From: Symploca sp. SIO2C1
Lineage (GTDB): Bacteria; Cyanobacteriota; Cyanobacteriia; Cyanobacteriales; Coleofasciculaceae
Length of the DNA stretch: 64,000 bases
Assembly: GCA_010692635.1 (NCBI GenBank)
Contig: JAAHGL010000022.1
Coordinates: 36,036 to 100,035 of the forward strand
Reading direction: 5' to 3'
The translations under genes and the position numbers were made by a program. The notes beneath the pieces were generated by a model. It searched no databases and was not told where the DNA came from. It worked only from the letters and a program-made list of their open reading frames with translations. This document shows positions 35,872 to 45,140 of this stretch, in pieces (position 1 is the stretch's first letter; every line of letters starts with the position of its first letter).

Positions 35872-37065
35872 CTAATTGCGGATCTGTACAGGCATAATCA
35901 AGTAAGTCATTTTCAAGCCACCCAGAGGTGTCAGAATAACAGGAGTGTTGGCTTCATTGATCTGCATCTGAATATCGGCAGTAGAAAGCGCTTTCAATCC
36001 ATCTATTAAATACTTGACATTAAAAGCAATTTCTAAACCTTCACCAGACATTTGTGCTGACATCGACTCTTGTCCACTACCAACATCTTGAGCTTCTACA
36101 GATAGTTTGATCTCCTGCTCAACACTATTGATATTAAACTTGATCACATTGTTCTTTTGGTCAGCTAACACTGCAATTCGTTCCACTGCACTGAGTAGTT
36201 GACGCCGCTCAATCGTTACCTGACGTATAAAAGATTCCGGAATTAGCTGACGATAAGCTGGATATTGTCCTTCTAGAGTGCGGCTGGTTAAGCGGTGCTC
36301 TCCTCCTTGAAAAACAATTTGACCCTGCTCAAAGTGAAGAGCAACCGCGTCAGTAGGTTGACTCATCCCGAGCATTCGTTCTAGTTCCCGTAGGGCCCTA
36401 GCTGGTAAAGTCAACTCTAATGGAGAAGTATCAGATGCTCCTGCTGTAGGGGCTGCATCATCCTCATCAGTAGGATTGTGGTTTGTAGTTTGCACTACTG
36501 CTAGTCGGTGTCCATCTGTAGCAGCAAATTCCAGGTTATCTTGCTGCATTGTTAGGTGAACCCCTGTAAGTACTTGCTTACTTTCATCAGCACTGGTGGC
36601 AAACAAAGAACCCCGCAACCCTTCCATTAAGGCTTCTACTGGCAGTTGAACTGCTACTCCATCCTTAACTTCTGGGAGTGAAGGAAACTCATCAGCACTC
36701 ATTCCTCGCATTTGATAGCGTCCTGAAGCAGAAGTTAAGATCATCTTGATACTATCTCCTTCAGCCTCGGTATCTACTACTGTACTATCGCTGGTGAGGG
36801 TAATTTCTCCTTCTGGTAGACGAGAAACAATATCGTTGAGTAGTTTGGCAGGAATCGTAATTTTTCCACCTGTTTCCACAACGGCGCTAAAGCTAGTCTG
36901 AATACCCAAACTTAGATCAAAAGCGGTCAGTTGTACCCTGTCAAGTTCTGGATCTGCTGCTAATAAAACATTGCCGAGTACAGGATGGGTAGGACGAGAG
37001 GGAATTGCTCGACTAACTAGGGAGAGGTTAGTATTCAGATCACTTTGGGTACAAACCAGTTTCAT
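35872..37065 (-). CDS. dnaN: DNA polymerase III beta sliding clamp
   Basis: A 397-residue ring clamp that tethers the replicative polymerase. It starts MKLVCTQSDLNTNLSLVSRAI and contains SRPTHPVLGNVLL, GGKITIPAKLLNDIV, ATDGHRLAVV and the C-terminal MPVQIRN (MPMRL-like) typical of beta. A slightly longer acidic loop (NPTDEDDAAPTAG) lies near residue 195. It lies downstream of dnaA on the same strand, with DnaA boxes between, an arrangement close to the usual dnaA-dnaN origin region. Confidence 0.97.
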   Translation of the reverse strand: MKLVCTQSDLNTNLSLVSRAIPSRPTHPVLGNVLLAADPELDRVQLTAFDLSLGIQTSFSAVVETGGKITIPAKLLNDIVSRLPEGEITLTSDSTVVDTEAEGDSIKMILTSASGRYQMRGMSADEFPSLPEVKDGVAVQLPVEALMEGLRGSLFATSADESKQVLTGVHLTMQQDNLEFAATDGHRLAVVQTTNHNPTDEDDAAPTAGASDTSPLELTLPARALRELERMLGMSQPTDAVALHFEQGQIVFQGGEHRLTSRTLEGQYPAYRQLIPESFIRQVTIERRQLLSAVERIAVLADQKNNVIKFNINSVEQEIKLSVEAQDVGSGQESMSAQMSGEGLEIAFNVKYLIDGLKALSTADIQMQINEANTPVILTPLGGLKMTYLIMPVQIRN

Positions 37066-37129
37066 AATTGGGAATTGGGAATTGGGAATTGGGAATCGGG
37101 AAGCGATAGCTTATGATTCCCCGCATGTA

Positions 37130-37270
37130 ATTTTAACCCTGGTTTAACAGAGTGTTAAATCAAATACTAGCGCCTGTGGAAACTGTGGAAAAAGTTATGC
37201 CAACTTCTTAAAAACAAATGTTTGAGAGATTTTCAGCTTGTGGAAAAGTAGAGGATAAATTACTTGAAGT
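37130..37270. other. Putative replication origin (DnaA-box cluster)
   Basis: Three DnaA-box-like nonamers lie in the same direction within 75 bp: TGTGGAAAC (37175-37183), TGTGGAAAA (37184-37192) and TGTGGAAAA (37239-37247). The last two are exact complements of TTTTCCACA. AT-rich sequence on both sides (around 37140-37170 and 37248-37285) could serve for unwinding. The position between dnaA and dnaN matches origins of other bacteria, including some cyanobacteria. The number of boxes is modest. A GGGAATT array lies at 37067-37095 and a repeat element at 37278. Confidence 0.6.
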
Positions 37271-37277
37271 TAGTAAA

Positions 37278-37391
37278 TATAGCGTTTCTCATACTTGTGA
37301 GGTACATTAGTTATTGTTTTTTGGGAATGGGGAATGGGGAATGGGGAATAGGGAATAGGAGATGTACCTCATGGATGCGAGAATTGGTATA
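37278..37391. repeat. TATAGC-ended element with GGGAATG array, copy 4, in dnaA-dnaN gap
   Basis: Same plan as 30363-30469: TATAGCGTTTCTCATACTTG, GAGGTACATTAG, a GGGAATG array, GATGTACCTCATGG and GAGAATTGGTATA. It lies between the dnaA stop (37416) and the DnaA boxes. Confidence 0.85.
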
Positions 37392-37415
37392 AGTATTTCT
37401 ACTAAACAAAATTTT

Positions 37416-38789
37416 TCACTGAGTCCTACTTGTAGTATTAATGCGATCGCTTAGTTGACGAAGTTTCTGAGCCAGAGCTGGATCAGTTTTCCGTAACTGG
37501 GCAATTTTATCGCAACTGTACATCACCGTGGTGTGGTCTTTGCCTCCAAATTCTTCACCAATTCGGGGTAAGCTTAAATCAGTATGCTGCCGCATCAAGT
37601 ACATACTAATTTGTCTAGATAAACTAATTTCTCGCCGTCGAGAACTACCTTTCAAGTCTTCCACCGAGACATTGAATGCCTCTGACACAGATGCCAAAAT
37701 CACCTCAGGCAAAGCCTTGGTTGGTTTAGTCGGTGGGTTCAAAATCGGAGCAATGTTCTCGACTTTCATCGACAAACCCGAAATTGAGATATGAGCCACT
37801 GCTCGAATTAAAGCTCCCTCGAGTTCCCGAATGTTAGAAGTGTAGTTGCTAGCAATGTATTCAATTACATCTCGCGGCAGACGGATATTTTTGTCCTCTG
37901 CTTTTCTTTGCAAAATTGCCATCCGCGTTTCTAAATCCGGTGGCTGTATATCAGCAATCAAACCCATAGAAAAGCGGGAACAAAGACGTTCTTGTAGGCG
38001 AGCCATCTGATTCGGAGGACGATCTGATGCCAAGACAACTTGCTTACCTGCTTCGTGCAAAGTATTGAAAGTGTGGAAAAACTCTTCTTGGGTATATTCC
38101 TTACCTTCGATAAACTGAATGTCATCCACTAAAATCACGTCCGCAGCTCGGTAATGCTCACGGAAACTCTGCATACTATCCTCACGAATTGCTGCAATCA
38201 GATCGTTGGTAAACTGTTCAGTAGAAACGTAAAAGATTTGGGAATCAGGACAAATATCCAGGCGATAATGACCAATTGCCTGCATCAAGTGAGTTTTGCC
38301 TAAACCAACACCGCCACAAAGAAACAGAGGGTTAAATTCCCTTCCTGGAGATTCTGCTACTGCTAGAGAAGCAGCATGAGCCATGCGGTTATTGGAACCA
38401 ACGACGAAACTAGAGAAAACATATTTAGGATTTAGCTCTGTTGGTCCAGGCTGATGATTAGCTGTACTATCTGAAATATTAGGAGTTACGGGGAGTGACC
38501 AAGAAATATCCAAATCACTATTAGATTCCTCATCATCCCCGGTGGTTGCCGTAAGTTGGATGTCTACTGCTTGACCCAAAATTTCCTCGACGACTTCGGT
38601 TATGGTAGTAATGTAGTACTTTTGCAACCAATTTCTGGCAAAAGGATTAGGGGTACGAATCACCAAACAGTTATTTTCCAGCTCTTGAGCACTAGTACTC
38701 TTAATCCAGGTTTCAAAAGTAGGTCTACTTAGTTGTAGCTGTAGACGCTCTAGTACCCGGTCCCAAAATTGTTTGAGGGAAGTTTCCAC
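37416..38789 (-). CDS. dnaA: Chromosomal replication initiator DnaA
   Basis: A 457-residue AAA+ initiator. It has an N-terminal domain I ([21 protein letters not shown] region), a variable linker, and an ATPase core with [14 protein letters not shown], Walker [18 protein letters not shown], Walker [12 protein letters not shown] and sensor 2 [12 protein letters not shown]. The domain IV DNA-binding signature is [15 protein letters not shown] near the C-terminus. It is divergent from def. A GTTTCCACA close to its start codon might be an autoregulatory DnaA site. Confidence 0.97.
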   Translation of the reverse strand: METSLKQFWDRVLERLQLQLSRPTFETWIKSTSAQELENNCLVIRTPNPFARNWLQKYYITTITEVVEEILGQAVDIQLTATTGDDEESNSDLDISWSLPVTPNISDSTANHQPGPTELNPKYVFSSFVVGSNNRMAHAASLAVAESPGREFNPLFLCGGVGLGKTHLMQAIGHYRLDICPDSQIFYVSTEQFTNDLIAAIREDSMQSFREHYRAADVILVDDIQFIEGKEYTQEEFFHTFNTLHEAGKQVVLASDRPPNQMARLQERLCSRFSMGLIADIQPPDLETRMAILQRKAEDKNIRLPRDVIEYIASNYTSNIRELEGALIRAVAHISISGLSMKVENIAPILNPPTKPTKALPEVILASVSEAFNVSVEDLKGSSRRREISLSRQISMYLMRQHTDLSLPRIGEEFGGKDHTTVMYSCDKIAQLRKTDPALAQKLRQLSDRINTTSRTQ

Positions 38790-38851
38790 AAGCTTTCCTT
38801 TACCTTAATCTTGACCTTGGTTGCGATTGTTAGCTTTAATTTAACCCCATC

Positions 38852-39376
38852 ATGACTGAATCACTACAAATTGCTCAATTAGGCAACCCAATTCTGCGGC
38901 AGCAAGCTCAATCAGTAGATAACTTATCAGATCAAAAACTCCAACAGTTAATTGACAAACTGATGACTACTGTGGTATCAGAAAGCGGTGTTGGTATTGC
39001 CGCACCTCAAGTATCTCAATCCTATCGCTTGTTTATCGTGGCGTCTCGTCCCAATCTCCGGTATCCCCACGCGCCAGTGATGGAACCGACTGCTATGCTT
39101 AATCCCAGAATCATTGCTCACTCTACGGAGATGGTAAAGGATTGGGAAGGGTGTTTAAGTATTCCAGGTATTAGAGGCTTAGTTCCCAGATACCGGTCAG
39201 TAGAGGTGGAGTATACTGATCAAGAGGGGCAACTACAACGGCAAGAATTGACAGATTTTGTTGCCCGTATCTTTCAACATGAATACGATCATCTTGATGG
39301 CATCGTATTTTTAGACCGGGTGGAGAGTACCCAAGAGATTATTACTGAACAAGAGTATCTCAAGAGAATTGGCTGA
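38852..39376 (+). CDS. def: Peptide deformylase
   Basis: A 174-residue metalloenzyme that removes the N-formyl group from nascent proteins. All three motifs are intact: GVGIAAPQV (I), EGCLSIPG with the metal cysteine (II) and FQHEYDHLDG with two metal histidines and the catalytic glutamate (III). Divergent from dnaA with a 62-bp gap that must hold both promoters. A GGTTTTA heptamer array (39437-39466) precedes the next gene. Confidence 0.96.
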   Translation: MTESLQIAQLGNPILRQQAQSVDNLSDQKLQQLIDKLMTTVVSESGVGIAAPQVSQSYRLFIVASRPNLRYPHAPVMEPTAMLNPRIIAHSTEMVKDWEGCLSIPGIRGLVPRYRSVEVEYTDQEGQLQRQELTDFVARIFQHEYDHLDGIVFLDRVESTQEIITEQEYLKRIG

Positions 39377-39485
39377 GCTCAACTTTTGCAATAACTAGAC
39401 AATTTAGCAAAATGATCGAACATCACCTCAAAGCTTTAGGTTTTAGGTTTTAGGTTTTAGGTTTTACGTATAATGAGAAGCGCTG

Positions 39486-40562
39486 ATGAAACAATTTGCA
39501 GTAGGTTTAGTGGTAGCTAGCTTGTTAGTCAGTATAAGTGCCTGCCAAACGACACCCCAATCAACCACAGAATCAACTGAAAGCACTCAACCAGGACTAC
39601 CAGGTAAAGGAGTCACTGCCCGTTCTGCCCATAGTAACTGGATAGAAGAGCATTTCCAAACTGAGATTGTCAATATCGGTCTAGAAAAACTAGGCTATAA
39701 AATAGCCAAACCGCAAGAACTTGGCTACCCAGCGATTTATTTAGCTGTAGCTAATGGTGATCTAGATTACAGCACTATTAACTATGAAAGGTCTCATAAA
39801 GGCTTCTTTGAAAATAGTGGCGGTGAAGCCAAGCTAGAGCAAGTCGGAGTCCTAAATCCTAAGGGAATGAGCGGATATCAAATCGATAAAAGAACTGCTG
39901 ATGAACATCAGATTACTAACATACAACAACTCAAAGACCCCAAAATTGCCCAACTATTTGACTCAGATGGTGATGGGAAAGCTAATTTAGTCGGTTGTAA
40001 TCCCGGTTGGGGTTGTGAGTTTACGATCGAACATCACATTGAGGTTTACGGGCTGCAAGATACTGTTGAACATGATAAAGGGCAATACATAGCTTTACTT
40101 GCAGATACGATTACTCGCTACGAACAAGGAGAAAGTGTTCTTTACTATGCCTATAATCCTCACTGGATCTCTACAGTCTTAAAAGTGGATGAAGATGTAA
40201 TCTGGTTAGAAGTTCCTTTTACCTCTTTACCACAAGACCAGGAAAAGGCAACAGCAAAAGATACATCAATAGATGGAAAAAATCTCGGATTCGCTCGACA
40301 GAGACAGCGCATTGTCGCTAACAAGCAATTTTTGGCTGCTAATCCGTCTGCCAAGCGTTGGTTTGAGCTAGTGACAATTCCTACGGAGGATATGAACACA
40401 GAAAGCCTACGTATCAAAGAAGGTGAAAATACCTCAAAAGATATCCGTCGTCATGCCGAAGAGTGGATTGATAAAAATCAAGAGTTGTTTGATGGTTGGG
40501 TAGAAGAAGCAAGAGTTGCTGGGAAAGCAGCTCTTGTGGACACTAAACCACCTGATAAATAA
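39486..40562 (+). CDS. Orphan glycine betaine/proline-type (OpuAC) binding lipoprotein
   Basis: A 358-residue periplasmic binding protein. The signal peptide ends in the lipobox SISAC with Cys20, so it is a predicted lipoprotein. The mature part is an OpuAC/ProX domain and is clearly paralogous to the N-terminal domain of the channel fusion at 24940. Shared stretches include FDSDGDGKANLVGCNPGWGC, IEHHIEVYGLQDTVE and DVIWLEVPFTSL. Aromatic residues for a betaine cage are available (NPGWGC, AYNPHW). No permease or ATPase gene is near, so it either serves a distant transporter or acts as a sensor. Its 3' end overlaps the convergent pseudo-orthocaspase gene by 20 bp. Confidence 0.88.
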   Translation: MKQFAVGLVVASLLVSISACQTTPQSTTESTESTQPGLPGKGVTARSAHSNWIEEHFQTEIVNIGLEKLGYKIAKPQELGYPAIYLAVANGDLDYSTINYERSHKGFFENSGGEAKLEQVGVLNPKGMSGYQIDKRTADEHQITNIQQLKDPKIAQLFDSDGDGKANLVGCNPGWGCEFTIEHHIEVYGLQDTVEHDKGQYIALLADTITRYEQGESVLYYAYNPHWISTVLKVDEDVIWLEVPFTSLPQDQEKATAKDTSIDGKNLGFARQRQRIVANKQFLAANPSAKRWFELVTIPTEDMNTESLRIKEGENTSKDIRRHAEEWIDKNQELFDGWVEEARVAGKAALVDTKPPDK

Positions 40563-42891
40563 AACTCAAAGTTGCCCAAGCATTCACATCTAAAGCATAA
40601 TTGTCAGAAATACTGCCGATTACCTCCGGTTCAACTGCACTAGCATAATGTAAATCTTGCAGCAGAGCCTGCACTACTGGTAGAGGCTCAAATAAATCAC
40701 CAATTCGCTCCCCTTCTCCTTTAGGACGCCTTGCAGCTTGTAGTACCTCAATTGCTTTGGGAAAAGGTGCTACACTACAAATCACTTGGATTTCTGCAAT
40801 GCCCGCTGGACCTGGGATAATCCAATCAAAAGCAGTAGCATCTTGGGGTATGGTTAGGGTTTCTCCTGGTGCAAGCATTCCTTCTTGAAGATTTGGTTTG
40901 TTGTTCGCCTGGCTTGCTGTCTCAGGGGATTGAATTTGGTAAAGAGCGATCGCACTACTACTGGTATCAAAACCCAACATCATAAAATAGACTGGGCGAT
41001 CGCTGTAGTTTTCTAACCGATATTGGATGCGACTTCCACTCTCTACAGTTGGGACATTTGCTTCATTTATACCAAGCTTCAAGTCACTATTGGCTCTTTG
41101 AGCTGCTGATGCTCGCAAGGTTTCTCGTTGCATTACTAGTAGGGGTGAATAGCTATTCGCCCCTACTGGAGAAATTACCTCTAGGGAAGCTCGAACACCT
41201 AAACGGGAAGATCCTTCATTCGCCGTCAAACGTAGTAACTTTGCTGCCAGTAATGTTTCTAATTTTTGAGTGAGTCGATTAACTGCAGATCTTACAGCTT
41301 CTCCAGTTTCTCCAGTTGTATTGCGAACTAAGTCACCAGCAGGATAGAACAGTCCGTAGCTTTCTGTATTAACGGAGGGATCAGTTGCCGATAAAGTTGC
41401 AGTTTGGGCAGCAAGCAGTTCTCCAAACAGATAATCAGCAGGCTGTTCACCCGCTGCTACTACTGAGGAAACAGAAGGGATACCGGCAAAAGCACTAGTT
41501 GCATCTACCCGCTCAATTCTTTGCAGGTTAGGATCTAGAGCAATAGTAAGACCGAGGTTGTGAGGTAATACCCGGACAGCTTCTTGAACTAGTTGTCCAA
41601 CTCGTAATTGGTAATTACCAACATTATTACCAAGCAATCGTGCCTTCGCTTTTAAACCATCCTTGGAGCGTATTTGCAGTTGGATGGAAGATGAAGAGGA
41701 GACAGAAGCCTCCTGCTCTTTTTTTTCTACTCCTTCCTCAACACTCCTGGCATCATCAATTTTTAGTAGAGAACTATTACCGTAATACTCCATAACCATC
41801 GCTGGTAAACCTGCCAACCACAGCTGTACTGTTTTGCCGTTATCTTCTACTGCGGTGACAACACCATCTGCTCCAATACTAGGGTTAGGAGGTAAGTAGT
41901 AGGCAAGAAATGACCTCTGTTGTCCCTTTTGGCCAATTAATTTGGGCTGTTGCCTACCAGCAAGTTGCTTCACCGTGCCAGCAGCACGACTCAAGCTTGT
42001 CTGAATGGTAGTAGCTGGTGTAGCTTGCCATAGATGCTGAGTCAAAGCATAGGTAAATAAGCCAGCACTGAAGCCTTTCCAGGGAGCCTCTGTTGCCATT
42101 TGACCGGGACTAGCGGCAGCGAGAACCACCACTGGCAGCTGTCTGAGCATTTTGGCTTTCGGCCATTGCTCTGGAGAGGATTTGAGGCGAACCCGCATTT
42201 GCTGTTGAAAAGCTAGTTCTCCTGGACTAGGTTCTTCTGCTGGAGGATTAGGATAAGACCTTACCCTAAGGTTGCCTTTAATTGGGCTATCAGCAATAGT
42301 ATGACTAGTATCAAGTACTGTGGTGATGTGATCTGTAGCTAGCGATCGCAATAACAATACCAGAGTTTCTTCCAGCAAATAGTTAGCGACTTGCTTACTT
42401 TTGGTTGGTAAAACACCATCTACCGGCACCCAGCTATTTTGCATGTGTGGGGGATTGTTTGGTTCGGACTCATCAATGCTCTTGAGACAACTTCCATAGC
42501 CACTGAAGTGGAAAACTACAACATCACCGGCTTTAGCTTGTTTAGTCAAATGCTCAATAAAAGCTGTTTCAATATTCTCCCGACTGCCTTGGTTATCTGT
42601 CAGCGTTAGGATATCGCTAGAATTGAAACCAAATCGATGAATCAACAGTTCTTTTTGCAGTTCAACATCGGTGAGGCAACCAGCTAACCCTTTGTTACCA
42701 GAATATTTGTTGATACCCACCAGTAATGCCAACTTCCGCCCACCAGGTTGAGCCAGCACCTGGAAATAGCGTTCTAACAGAGGCACCGCTAAACTATGAT
42801 CACCCAAAAGTGATAGTATCGTCTCACTGACACCCAGTGCTGCCAGTCCCAAACCAGCTTTTTGCAGAAAATTCCGCCGATTAAGTCCCAT
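40543..42891 (-). CDS. YS-type pseudo-orthocaspase (caspase-like domain, Tat signal)
   Basis: A 782-residue protein with a twin-arginine signal (NRRNFLQKAGLGLAALG). The caspase-like p20 region spans about residues 52-300 (RKLALLVGINKYSG, ADVE-like TDVELQKELL). Where active enzymes have HSGHG and DCCHS, this one reads HFSGYGS (Tyr132) and LDTSHT (Ser196). Both dyad residues are therefore replaced. Such YS variants have been described as a common class of cyanobacterial pseudo-orthocaspases, thought to be proteolytically inactive. The C-terminal half contains a DUF4384-like region (NYSDRPVYFMMLGFDTSS, LAPGETLTIP). It is probably periplasmic and folded before export. Confidence 0.85.
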   Translation of the reverse strand: MGLNRRNFLQKAGLGLAALGVSETILSLLGDHSLAVPLLERYFQVLAQPGGRKLALLVGINKYSGNKGLAGCLTDVELQKELLIHRFGFNSSDILTLTDNQGSRENIETAFIEHLTKQAKAGDVVVFHFSGYGSCLKSIDESEPNNPPHMQNSWVPVDGVLPTKSKQVANYLLEETLVLLLRSLATDHITTVLDTSHTIADSPIKGNLRVRSYPNPPAEEPSPGELAFQQQMRVRLKSSPEQWPKAKMLRQLPVVVLAAASPGQMATEAPWKGFSAGLFTYALTQHLWQATPATTIQTSLSRAAGTVKQLAGRQQPKLIGQKGQQRSFLAYYLPPNPSIGADGVVTAVEDNGKTVQLWLAGLPAMVMEYYGNSSLLKIDDARSVEEGVEKKEQEASVSSSSSIQLQIRSKDGLKAKARLLGNNVGNYQLRVGQLVQEAVRVLPHNLGLTIALDPNLQRIERVDATSAFAGIPSVSSVVAAGEQPADYLFGELLAAQTATLSATDPSVNTESYGLFYPAGDLVRNTTGETGEAVRSAVNRLTQKLETLLAAKLLRLTANEGSSRLGVRASLEVISPVGANSYSPLLVMQRETLRASAAQRANSDLKLGINEANVPTVESGSRIQYRLENYSDRPVYFMMLGFDTSSSAIALYQIQSPETASQANNKPNLQEGMLAPGETLTIPQDATAFDWIIPGPAGIAEIQVICSVAPFPKAIEVLQAARRPKGEGERIGDLFEPLPVVQALLQDLHYASAVEPEVIGSISDNYALDVNAWATLSFIYQVV

Positions 42892-43035
42892 ATTTGCTTG
42901 TACTTTCTCAGCTTCCAGGTATCAGCCTACCAGGAATAATTCAACTGTCAACAGCCCCACCGACTGATAGGATAGGGCCTGTAACTAGAAGCAGTGTGGA
43001 TGCCCATTCTTTCCAAAGATGGGAGGGATAGGAAC

Positions 43036-43070
43036 CATTGGTATCAACTTAAAGTGAAACCCTTGCCCCA
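43036..43070. repeat. Solo copy of the TGGTATCAACTTAAAG repeat end
   Basis: Matches the first 37 bp of the 18719 repeat (TTGGTATCAACTTAAAG, then AACCCTTGCCCCAC) with one change. No partner end is seen within the 220-bp gap between the orthocaspase and mocA-like genes. Confidence 0.6.
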
Positions 43071-43112
43071 CTGGGTTGTGGTAAGCTGCAAAATTATAGC
43101 TATGATTCTAAC

Positions 43113-43727
43113 CTACTTTTTTTGTAACTCCTGGTAATCTCTTGGTGTATCAATGTCAATTATACCTAGGGGAAAGGGAATACTGAATACTTCTTTGTCG
43201 TATTTGTTAATTAATTTTTTTGCTCCCACAGTTTCATCTAAGGTGGTGAGTTCCGAGAAAAAGCTTTGACTAAACAAAACAGGTACACCTAAGGTATCTG
43301 CATATTGGCAAGCAACGATAGGTTTTCCTGTGGAATAGTATGCCGCAACTAGATTATTGATAATTTCAGTAGAAAGGAAAGGTTGATCACAAACAGTAAT
43401 AACTGCTGCTTCTATATTTTCATAACAATTTGACAAAGAGAGAATTCCACTACGGATTGAGGAACCCATGCCCAAATGCCAATCTGGATTTTCAACTATT
43501 TTTATAGAATACTGGCTAACTTCAGAATGTATTTGTTGTGCATTTGCTCCCAAAACTACCACTATAGGTTGACAAACGGAAGCTATTGTAGTCTCAATTG
43601 TATGACTAAGTAAGCTGCATCCCTGATAGGATAAAAGTTGTTTAGGAGAACCCATGCGAGTTGATGCACCTGCTGCCAAGATGATAATGGCAATATGTCC
43701 TTCTACTGGTATATTGCTAGTTCTCAT
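43113..43727 (-). CDS. MocA-like molybdenum cofactor nucleotidyltransferase
   Basis: A 204-residue NTP-transferase of the MobA/MocA family. The nucleotide loop is IIILAAGASTRMGSPKQLL; CDQPFLS contains the metal-binding aspartate, and the end DIDTPRDY is typical for MocA. MocA adds CMP to molybdopterin for xanthine-oxidase-type enzymes. The XdhC gene 260 bp upstream on the same strand supports this. The molybdoenzyme itself is not in the window. Confidence 0.8.
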   Translation of the reverse strand: MRTSNIPVEGHIAIIILAAGASTRMGSPKQLLSYQGCSLLSHTIETTIASVCQPIVVVLGANAQQIHSEVSQYSIKIVENPDWHLGMGSSIRSGILSLSNCYENIEAAVITVCDQPFLSTEIINNLVAAYYSTGKPIVACQYADTLGVPVLFSQSFFSELTTLDETVGAKKLINKYDKEVFSIPFPLGIIDIDTPRDYQELQKK

Positions 43728-43984
43728 TACTTATTACTCTCGATAAATACGCTCAAAGCTAATGGCTAATGGCTAATGGCTAATAGCTATTAGCTAATGG
43801 AAGAGAATTGTTTCTCCCATTCAATTGGGGGCGCGAAGCGCTCCTGGGGAGCTCTTGAGAAACTAAAAATCATATATTTGGGGCTGAATCCCTTGATATA
43901 AGGAGTTTATGACTTCTTTTTATGTAAGGAAAACTCTTGTTCCTCCTGCCTCCTGCCTTCTAACGCTCATTACTTAAAATAACT

Positions 43985-45115
43985 TCAATGTCTTTCATGA
44001 ATTGGTTCAATGCGGTTTTTTAAAAAGCCGCCACTACGATTTGTTAATACAGCTTGAATTTCAGCAATGATCGATAAAGCTATAGTTTCAGGTGTATCTG
44101 CACCAAGATCAAGACCAACGGGAGCGTGTAACTTTTGTAACTGTTTTTGGCTACATTCTACTCCCTGTGTACCTAAATCTCGTAGTAACCTTTCCGTGCG
44201 TTGTTTAGATCCTAAACAACCTAGATAGCTGATATTATAAGGGATTAGTACTTTCAAAATTTCTAAATCGTCCAGGTAATTATGAGTCATCACCACAGCA
44301 ATGGTGTAATCATCAACACCTATTTGCTTGTGTAGCATTTCCCTACGGGTGAGAATCACTTCATCAACCATAGTAAAGCGCTCTTTAGTTACCTCACTAG
44401 CTCGACAATCAAAAATCGTCACCCACCAACCTAAACCTTTGGCAAACTCTACTACTGGTAGAACATCACTACCAGCACCAAAAATTATCAGATGTGGAGG
44501 TGGCTTAATCAATTCAATAAAAACATCAACTTTAGCTAGTGCTAGTTGGTATTGATTAAAACTTGAATGTTGATTACGTAGAACAGTTTTAGCATCTGTG
44601 AGTATCGCCGCACTTAAAGAAGGTTCTTGTATATCAGTATTGACGCTAATATTAGAATTGAGTATTAAACGTGACCCAACCTGAACCTTAACTTTACCTT
44701 CTACAGCAATAACAGTAGCAATAATACCTGGTTGCTGCTTTTGAAAACATTGATTAATAAAAACCAAGGGATTAAATGGAGCATCTTGTTCTAGGCGCTC
44801 AATTAGGATTTGTACTACTCCATTACAGCCAAGACCAAATCCCCAAACTAGATCTTGATCCACATTAGTGTCATAAGTGACAACTATTGATTGTCCATCT
44901 GGCATTGAGACACGAGTATGTTCAAATACATCATTTTCCAAGCAACCACCGCTGATAGTTCCTATCATTTTACCTGTTGATGTCATCAACATCCTCGCAC
45001 CGGGTCGTCGATAAGTAGAGCCTTGAACATTCACAACAGTAGCGAGAAATACTGGCTCAGCATCATGCTGACTTGCGGCAAATGCTGCCAGGATAGCATT
45101 TAGCTCTTTTGTCAT
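43985..45115 (-). CDS. XdhC family molybdoenzyme maturation factor
   Basis: A 376-residue protein with both family domains. The N-terminal CoxI/XdhC part shows VVNVQGSTYRRPGARMLM, ISGGCLENDVF and WGFGLGCNGVVQI. The C-terminal Rossmann part shows LIIFGAGSDVLPVVEFA and YLGCLGSKQRTERLL. XdhC binds the molybdenum cofactor and promotes its sulphuration and insertion into xanthine dehydrogenase-type enzymes. It lies upstream of the MocA-like gene and 25 bp downstream of a GST gene on the same strand, suggesting one transcript. Confidence 0.9.
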   Translation of the reverse strand: MTKELNAILAAFAASQHDAEPVFLATVVNVQGSTYRRPGARMLMTSTGKMIGTISGGCLENDVFEHTRVSMPDGQSIVVTYDTNVDQDLVWGFGLGCNGVVQILIERLEQDAPFNPLVFINQCFQKQQPGIIATVIAVEGKVKVQVGSRLILNSNISVNTDIQEPSLSAAILTDAKTVLRNQHSSFNQYQLALAKVDVFIELIKPPPHLIIFGAGSDVLPVVEFAKGLGWWVTIFDCRASEVTKERFTMVDEVILTRREMLHKQIGVDDYTIAVVMTHNYLDDLEILKVLIPYNISYLGCLGSKQRTERLLRDLGTQGVECSQKQLQKLHAPVGLDLGADTPETIALSIIAEIQAVLTNRSGGFLKNRIEPIHERH

Positions 45116-45140
45116 TTGTGATTCGCTTTTTTATGTCTAC

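Noticed and set aside
42950..43030. Possible structured RNA near mocA
   Set aside because: Some pairing is visible, but no known RNA motif could be matched and part belongs to a dispersed repeat.
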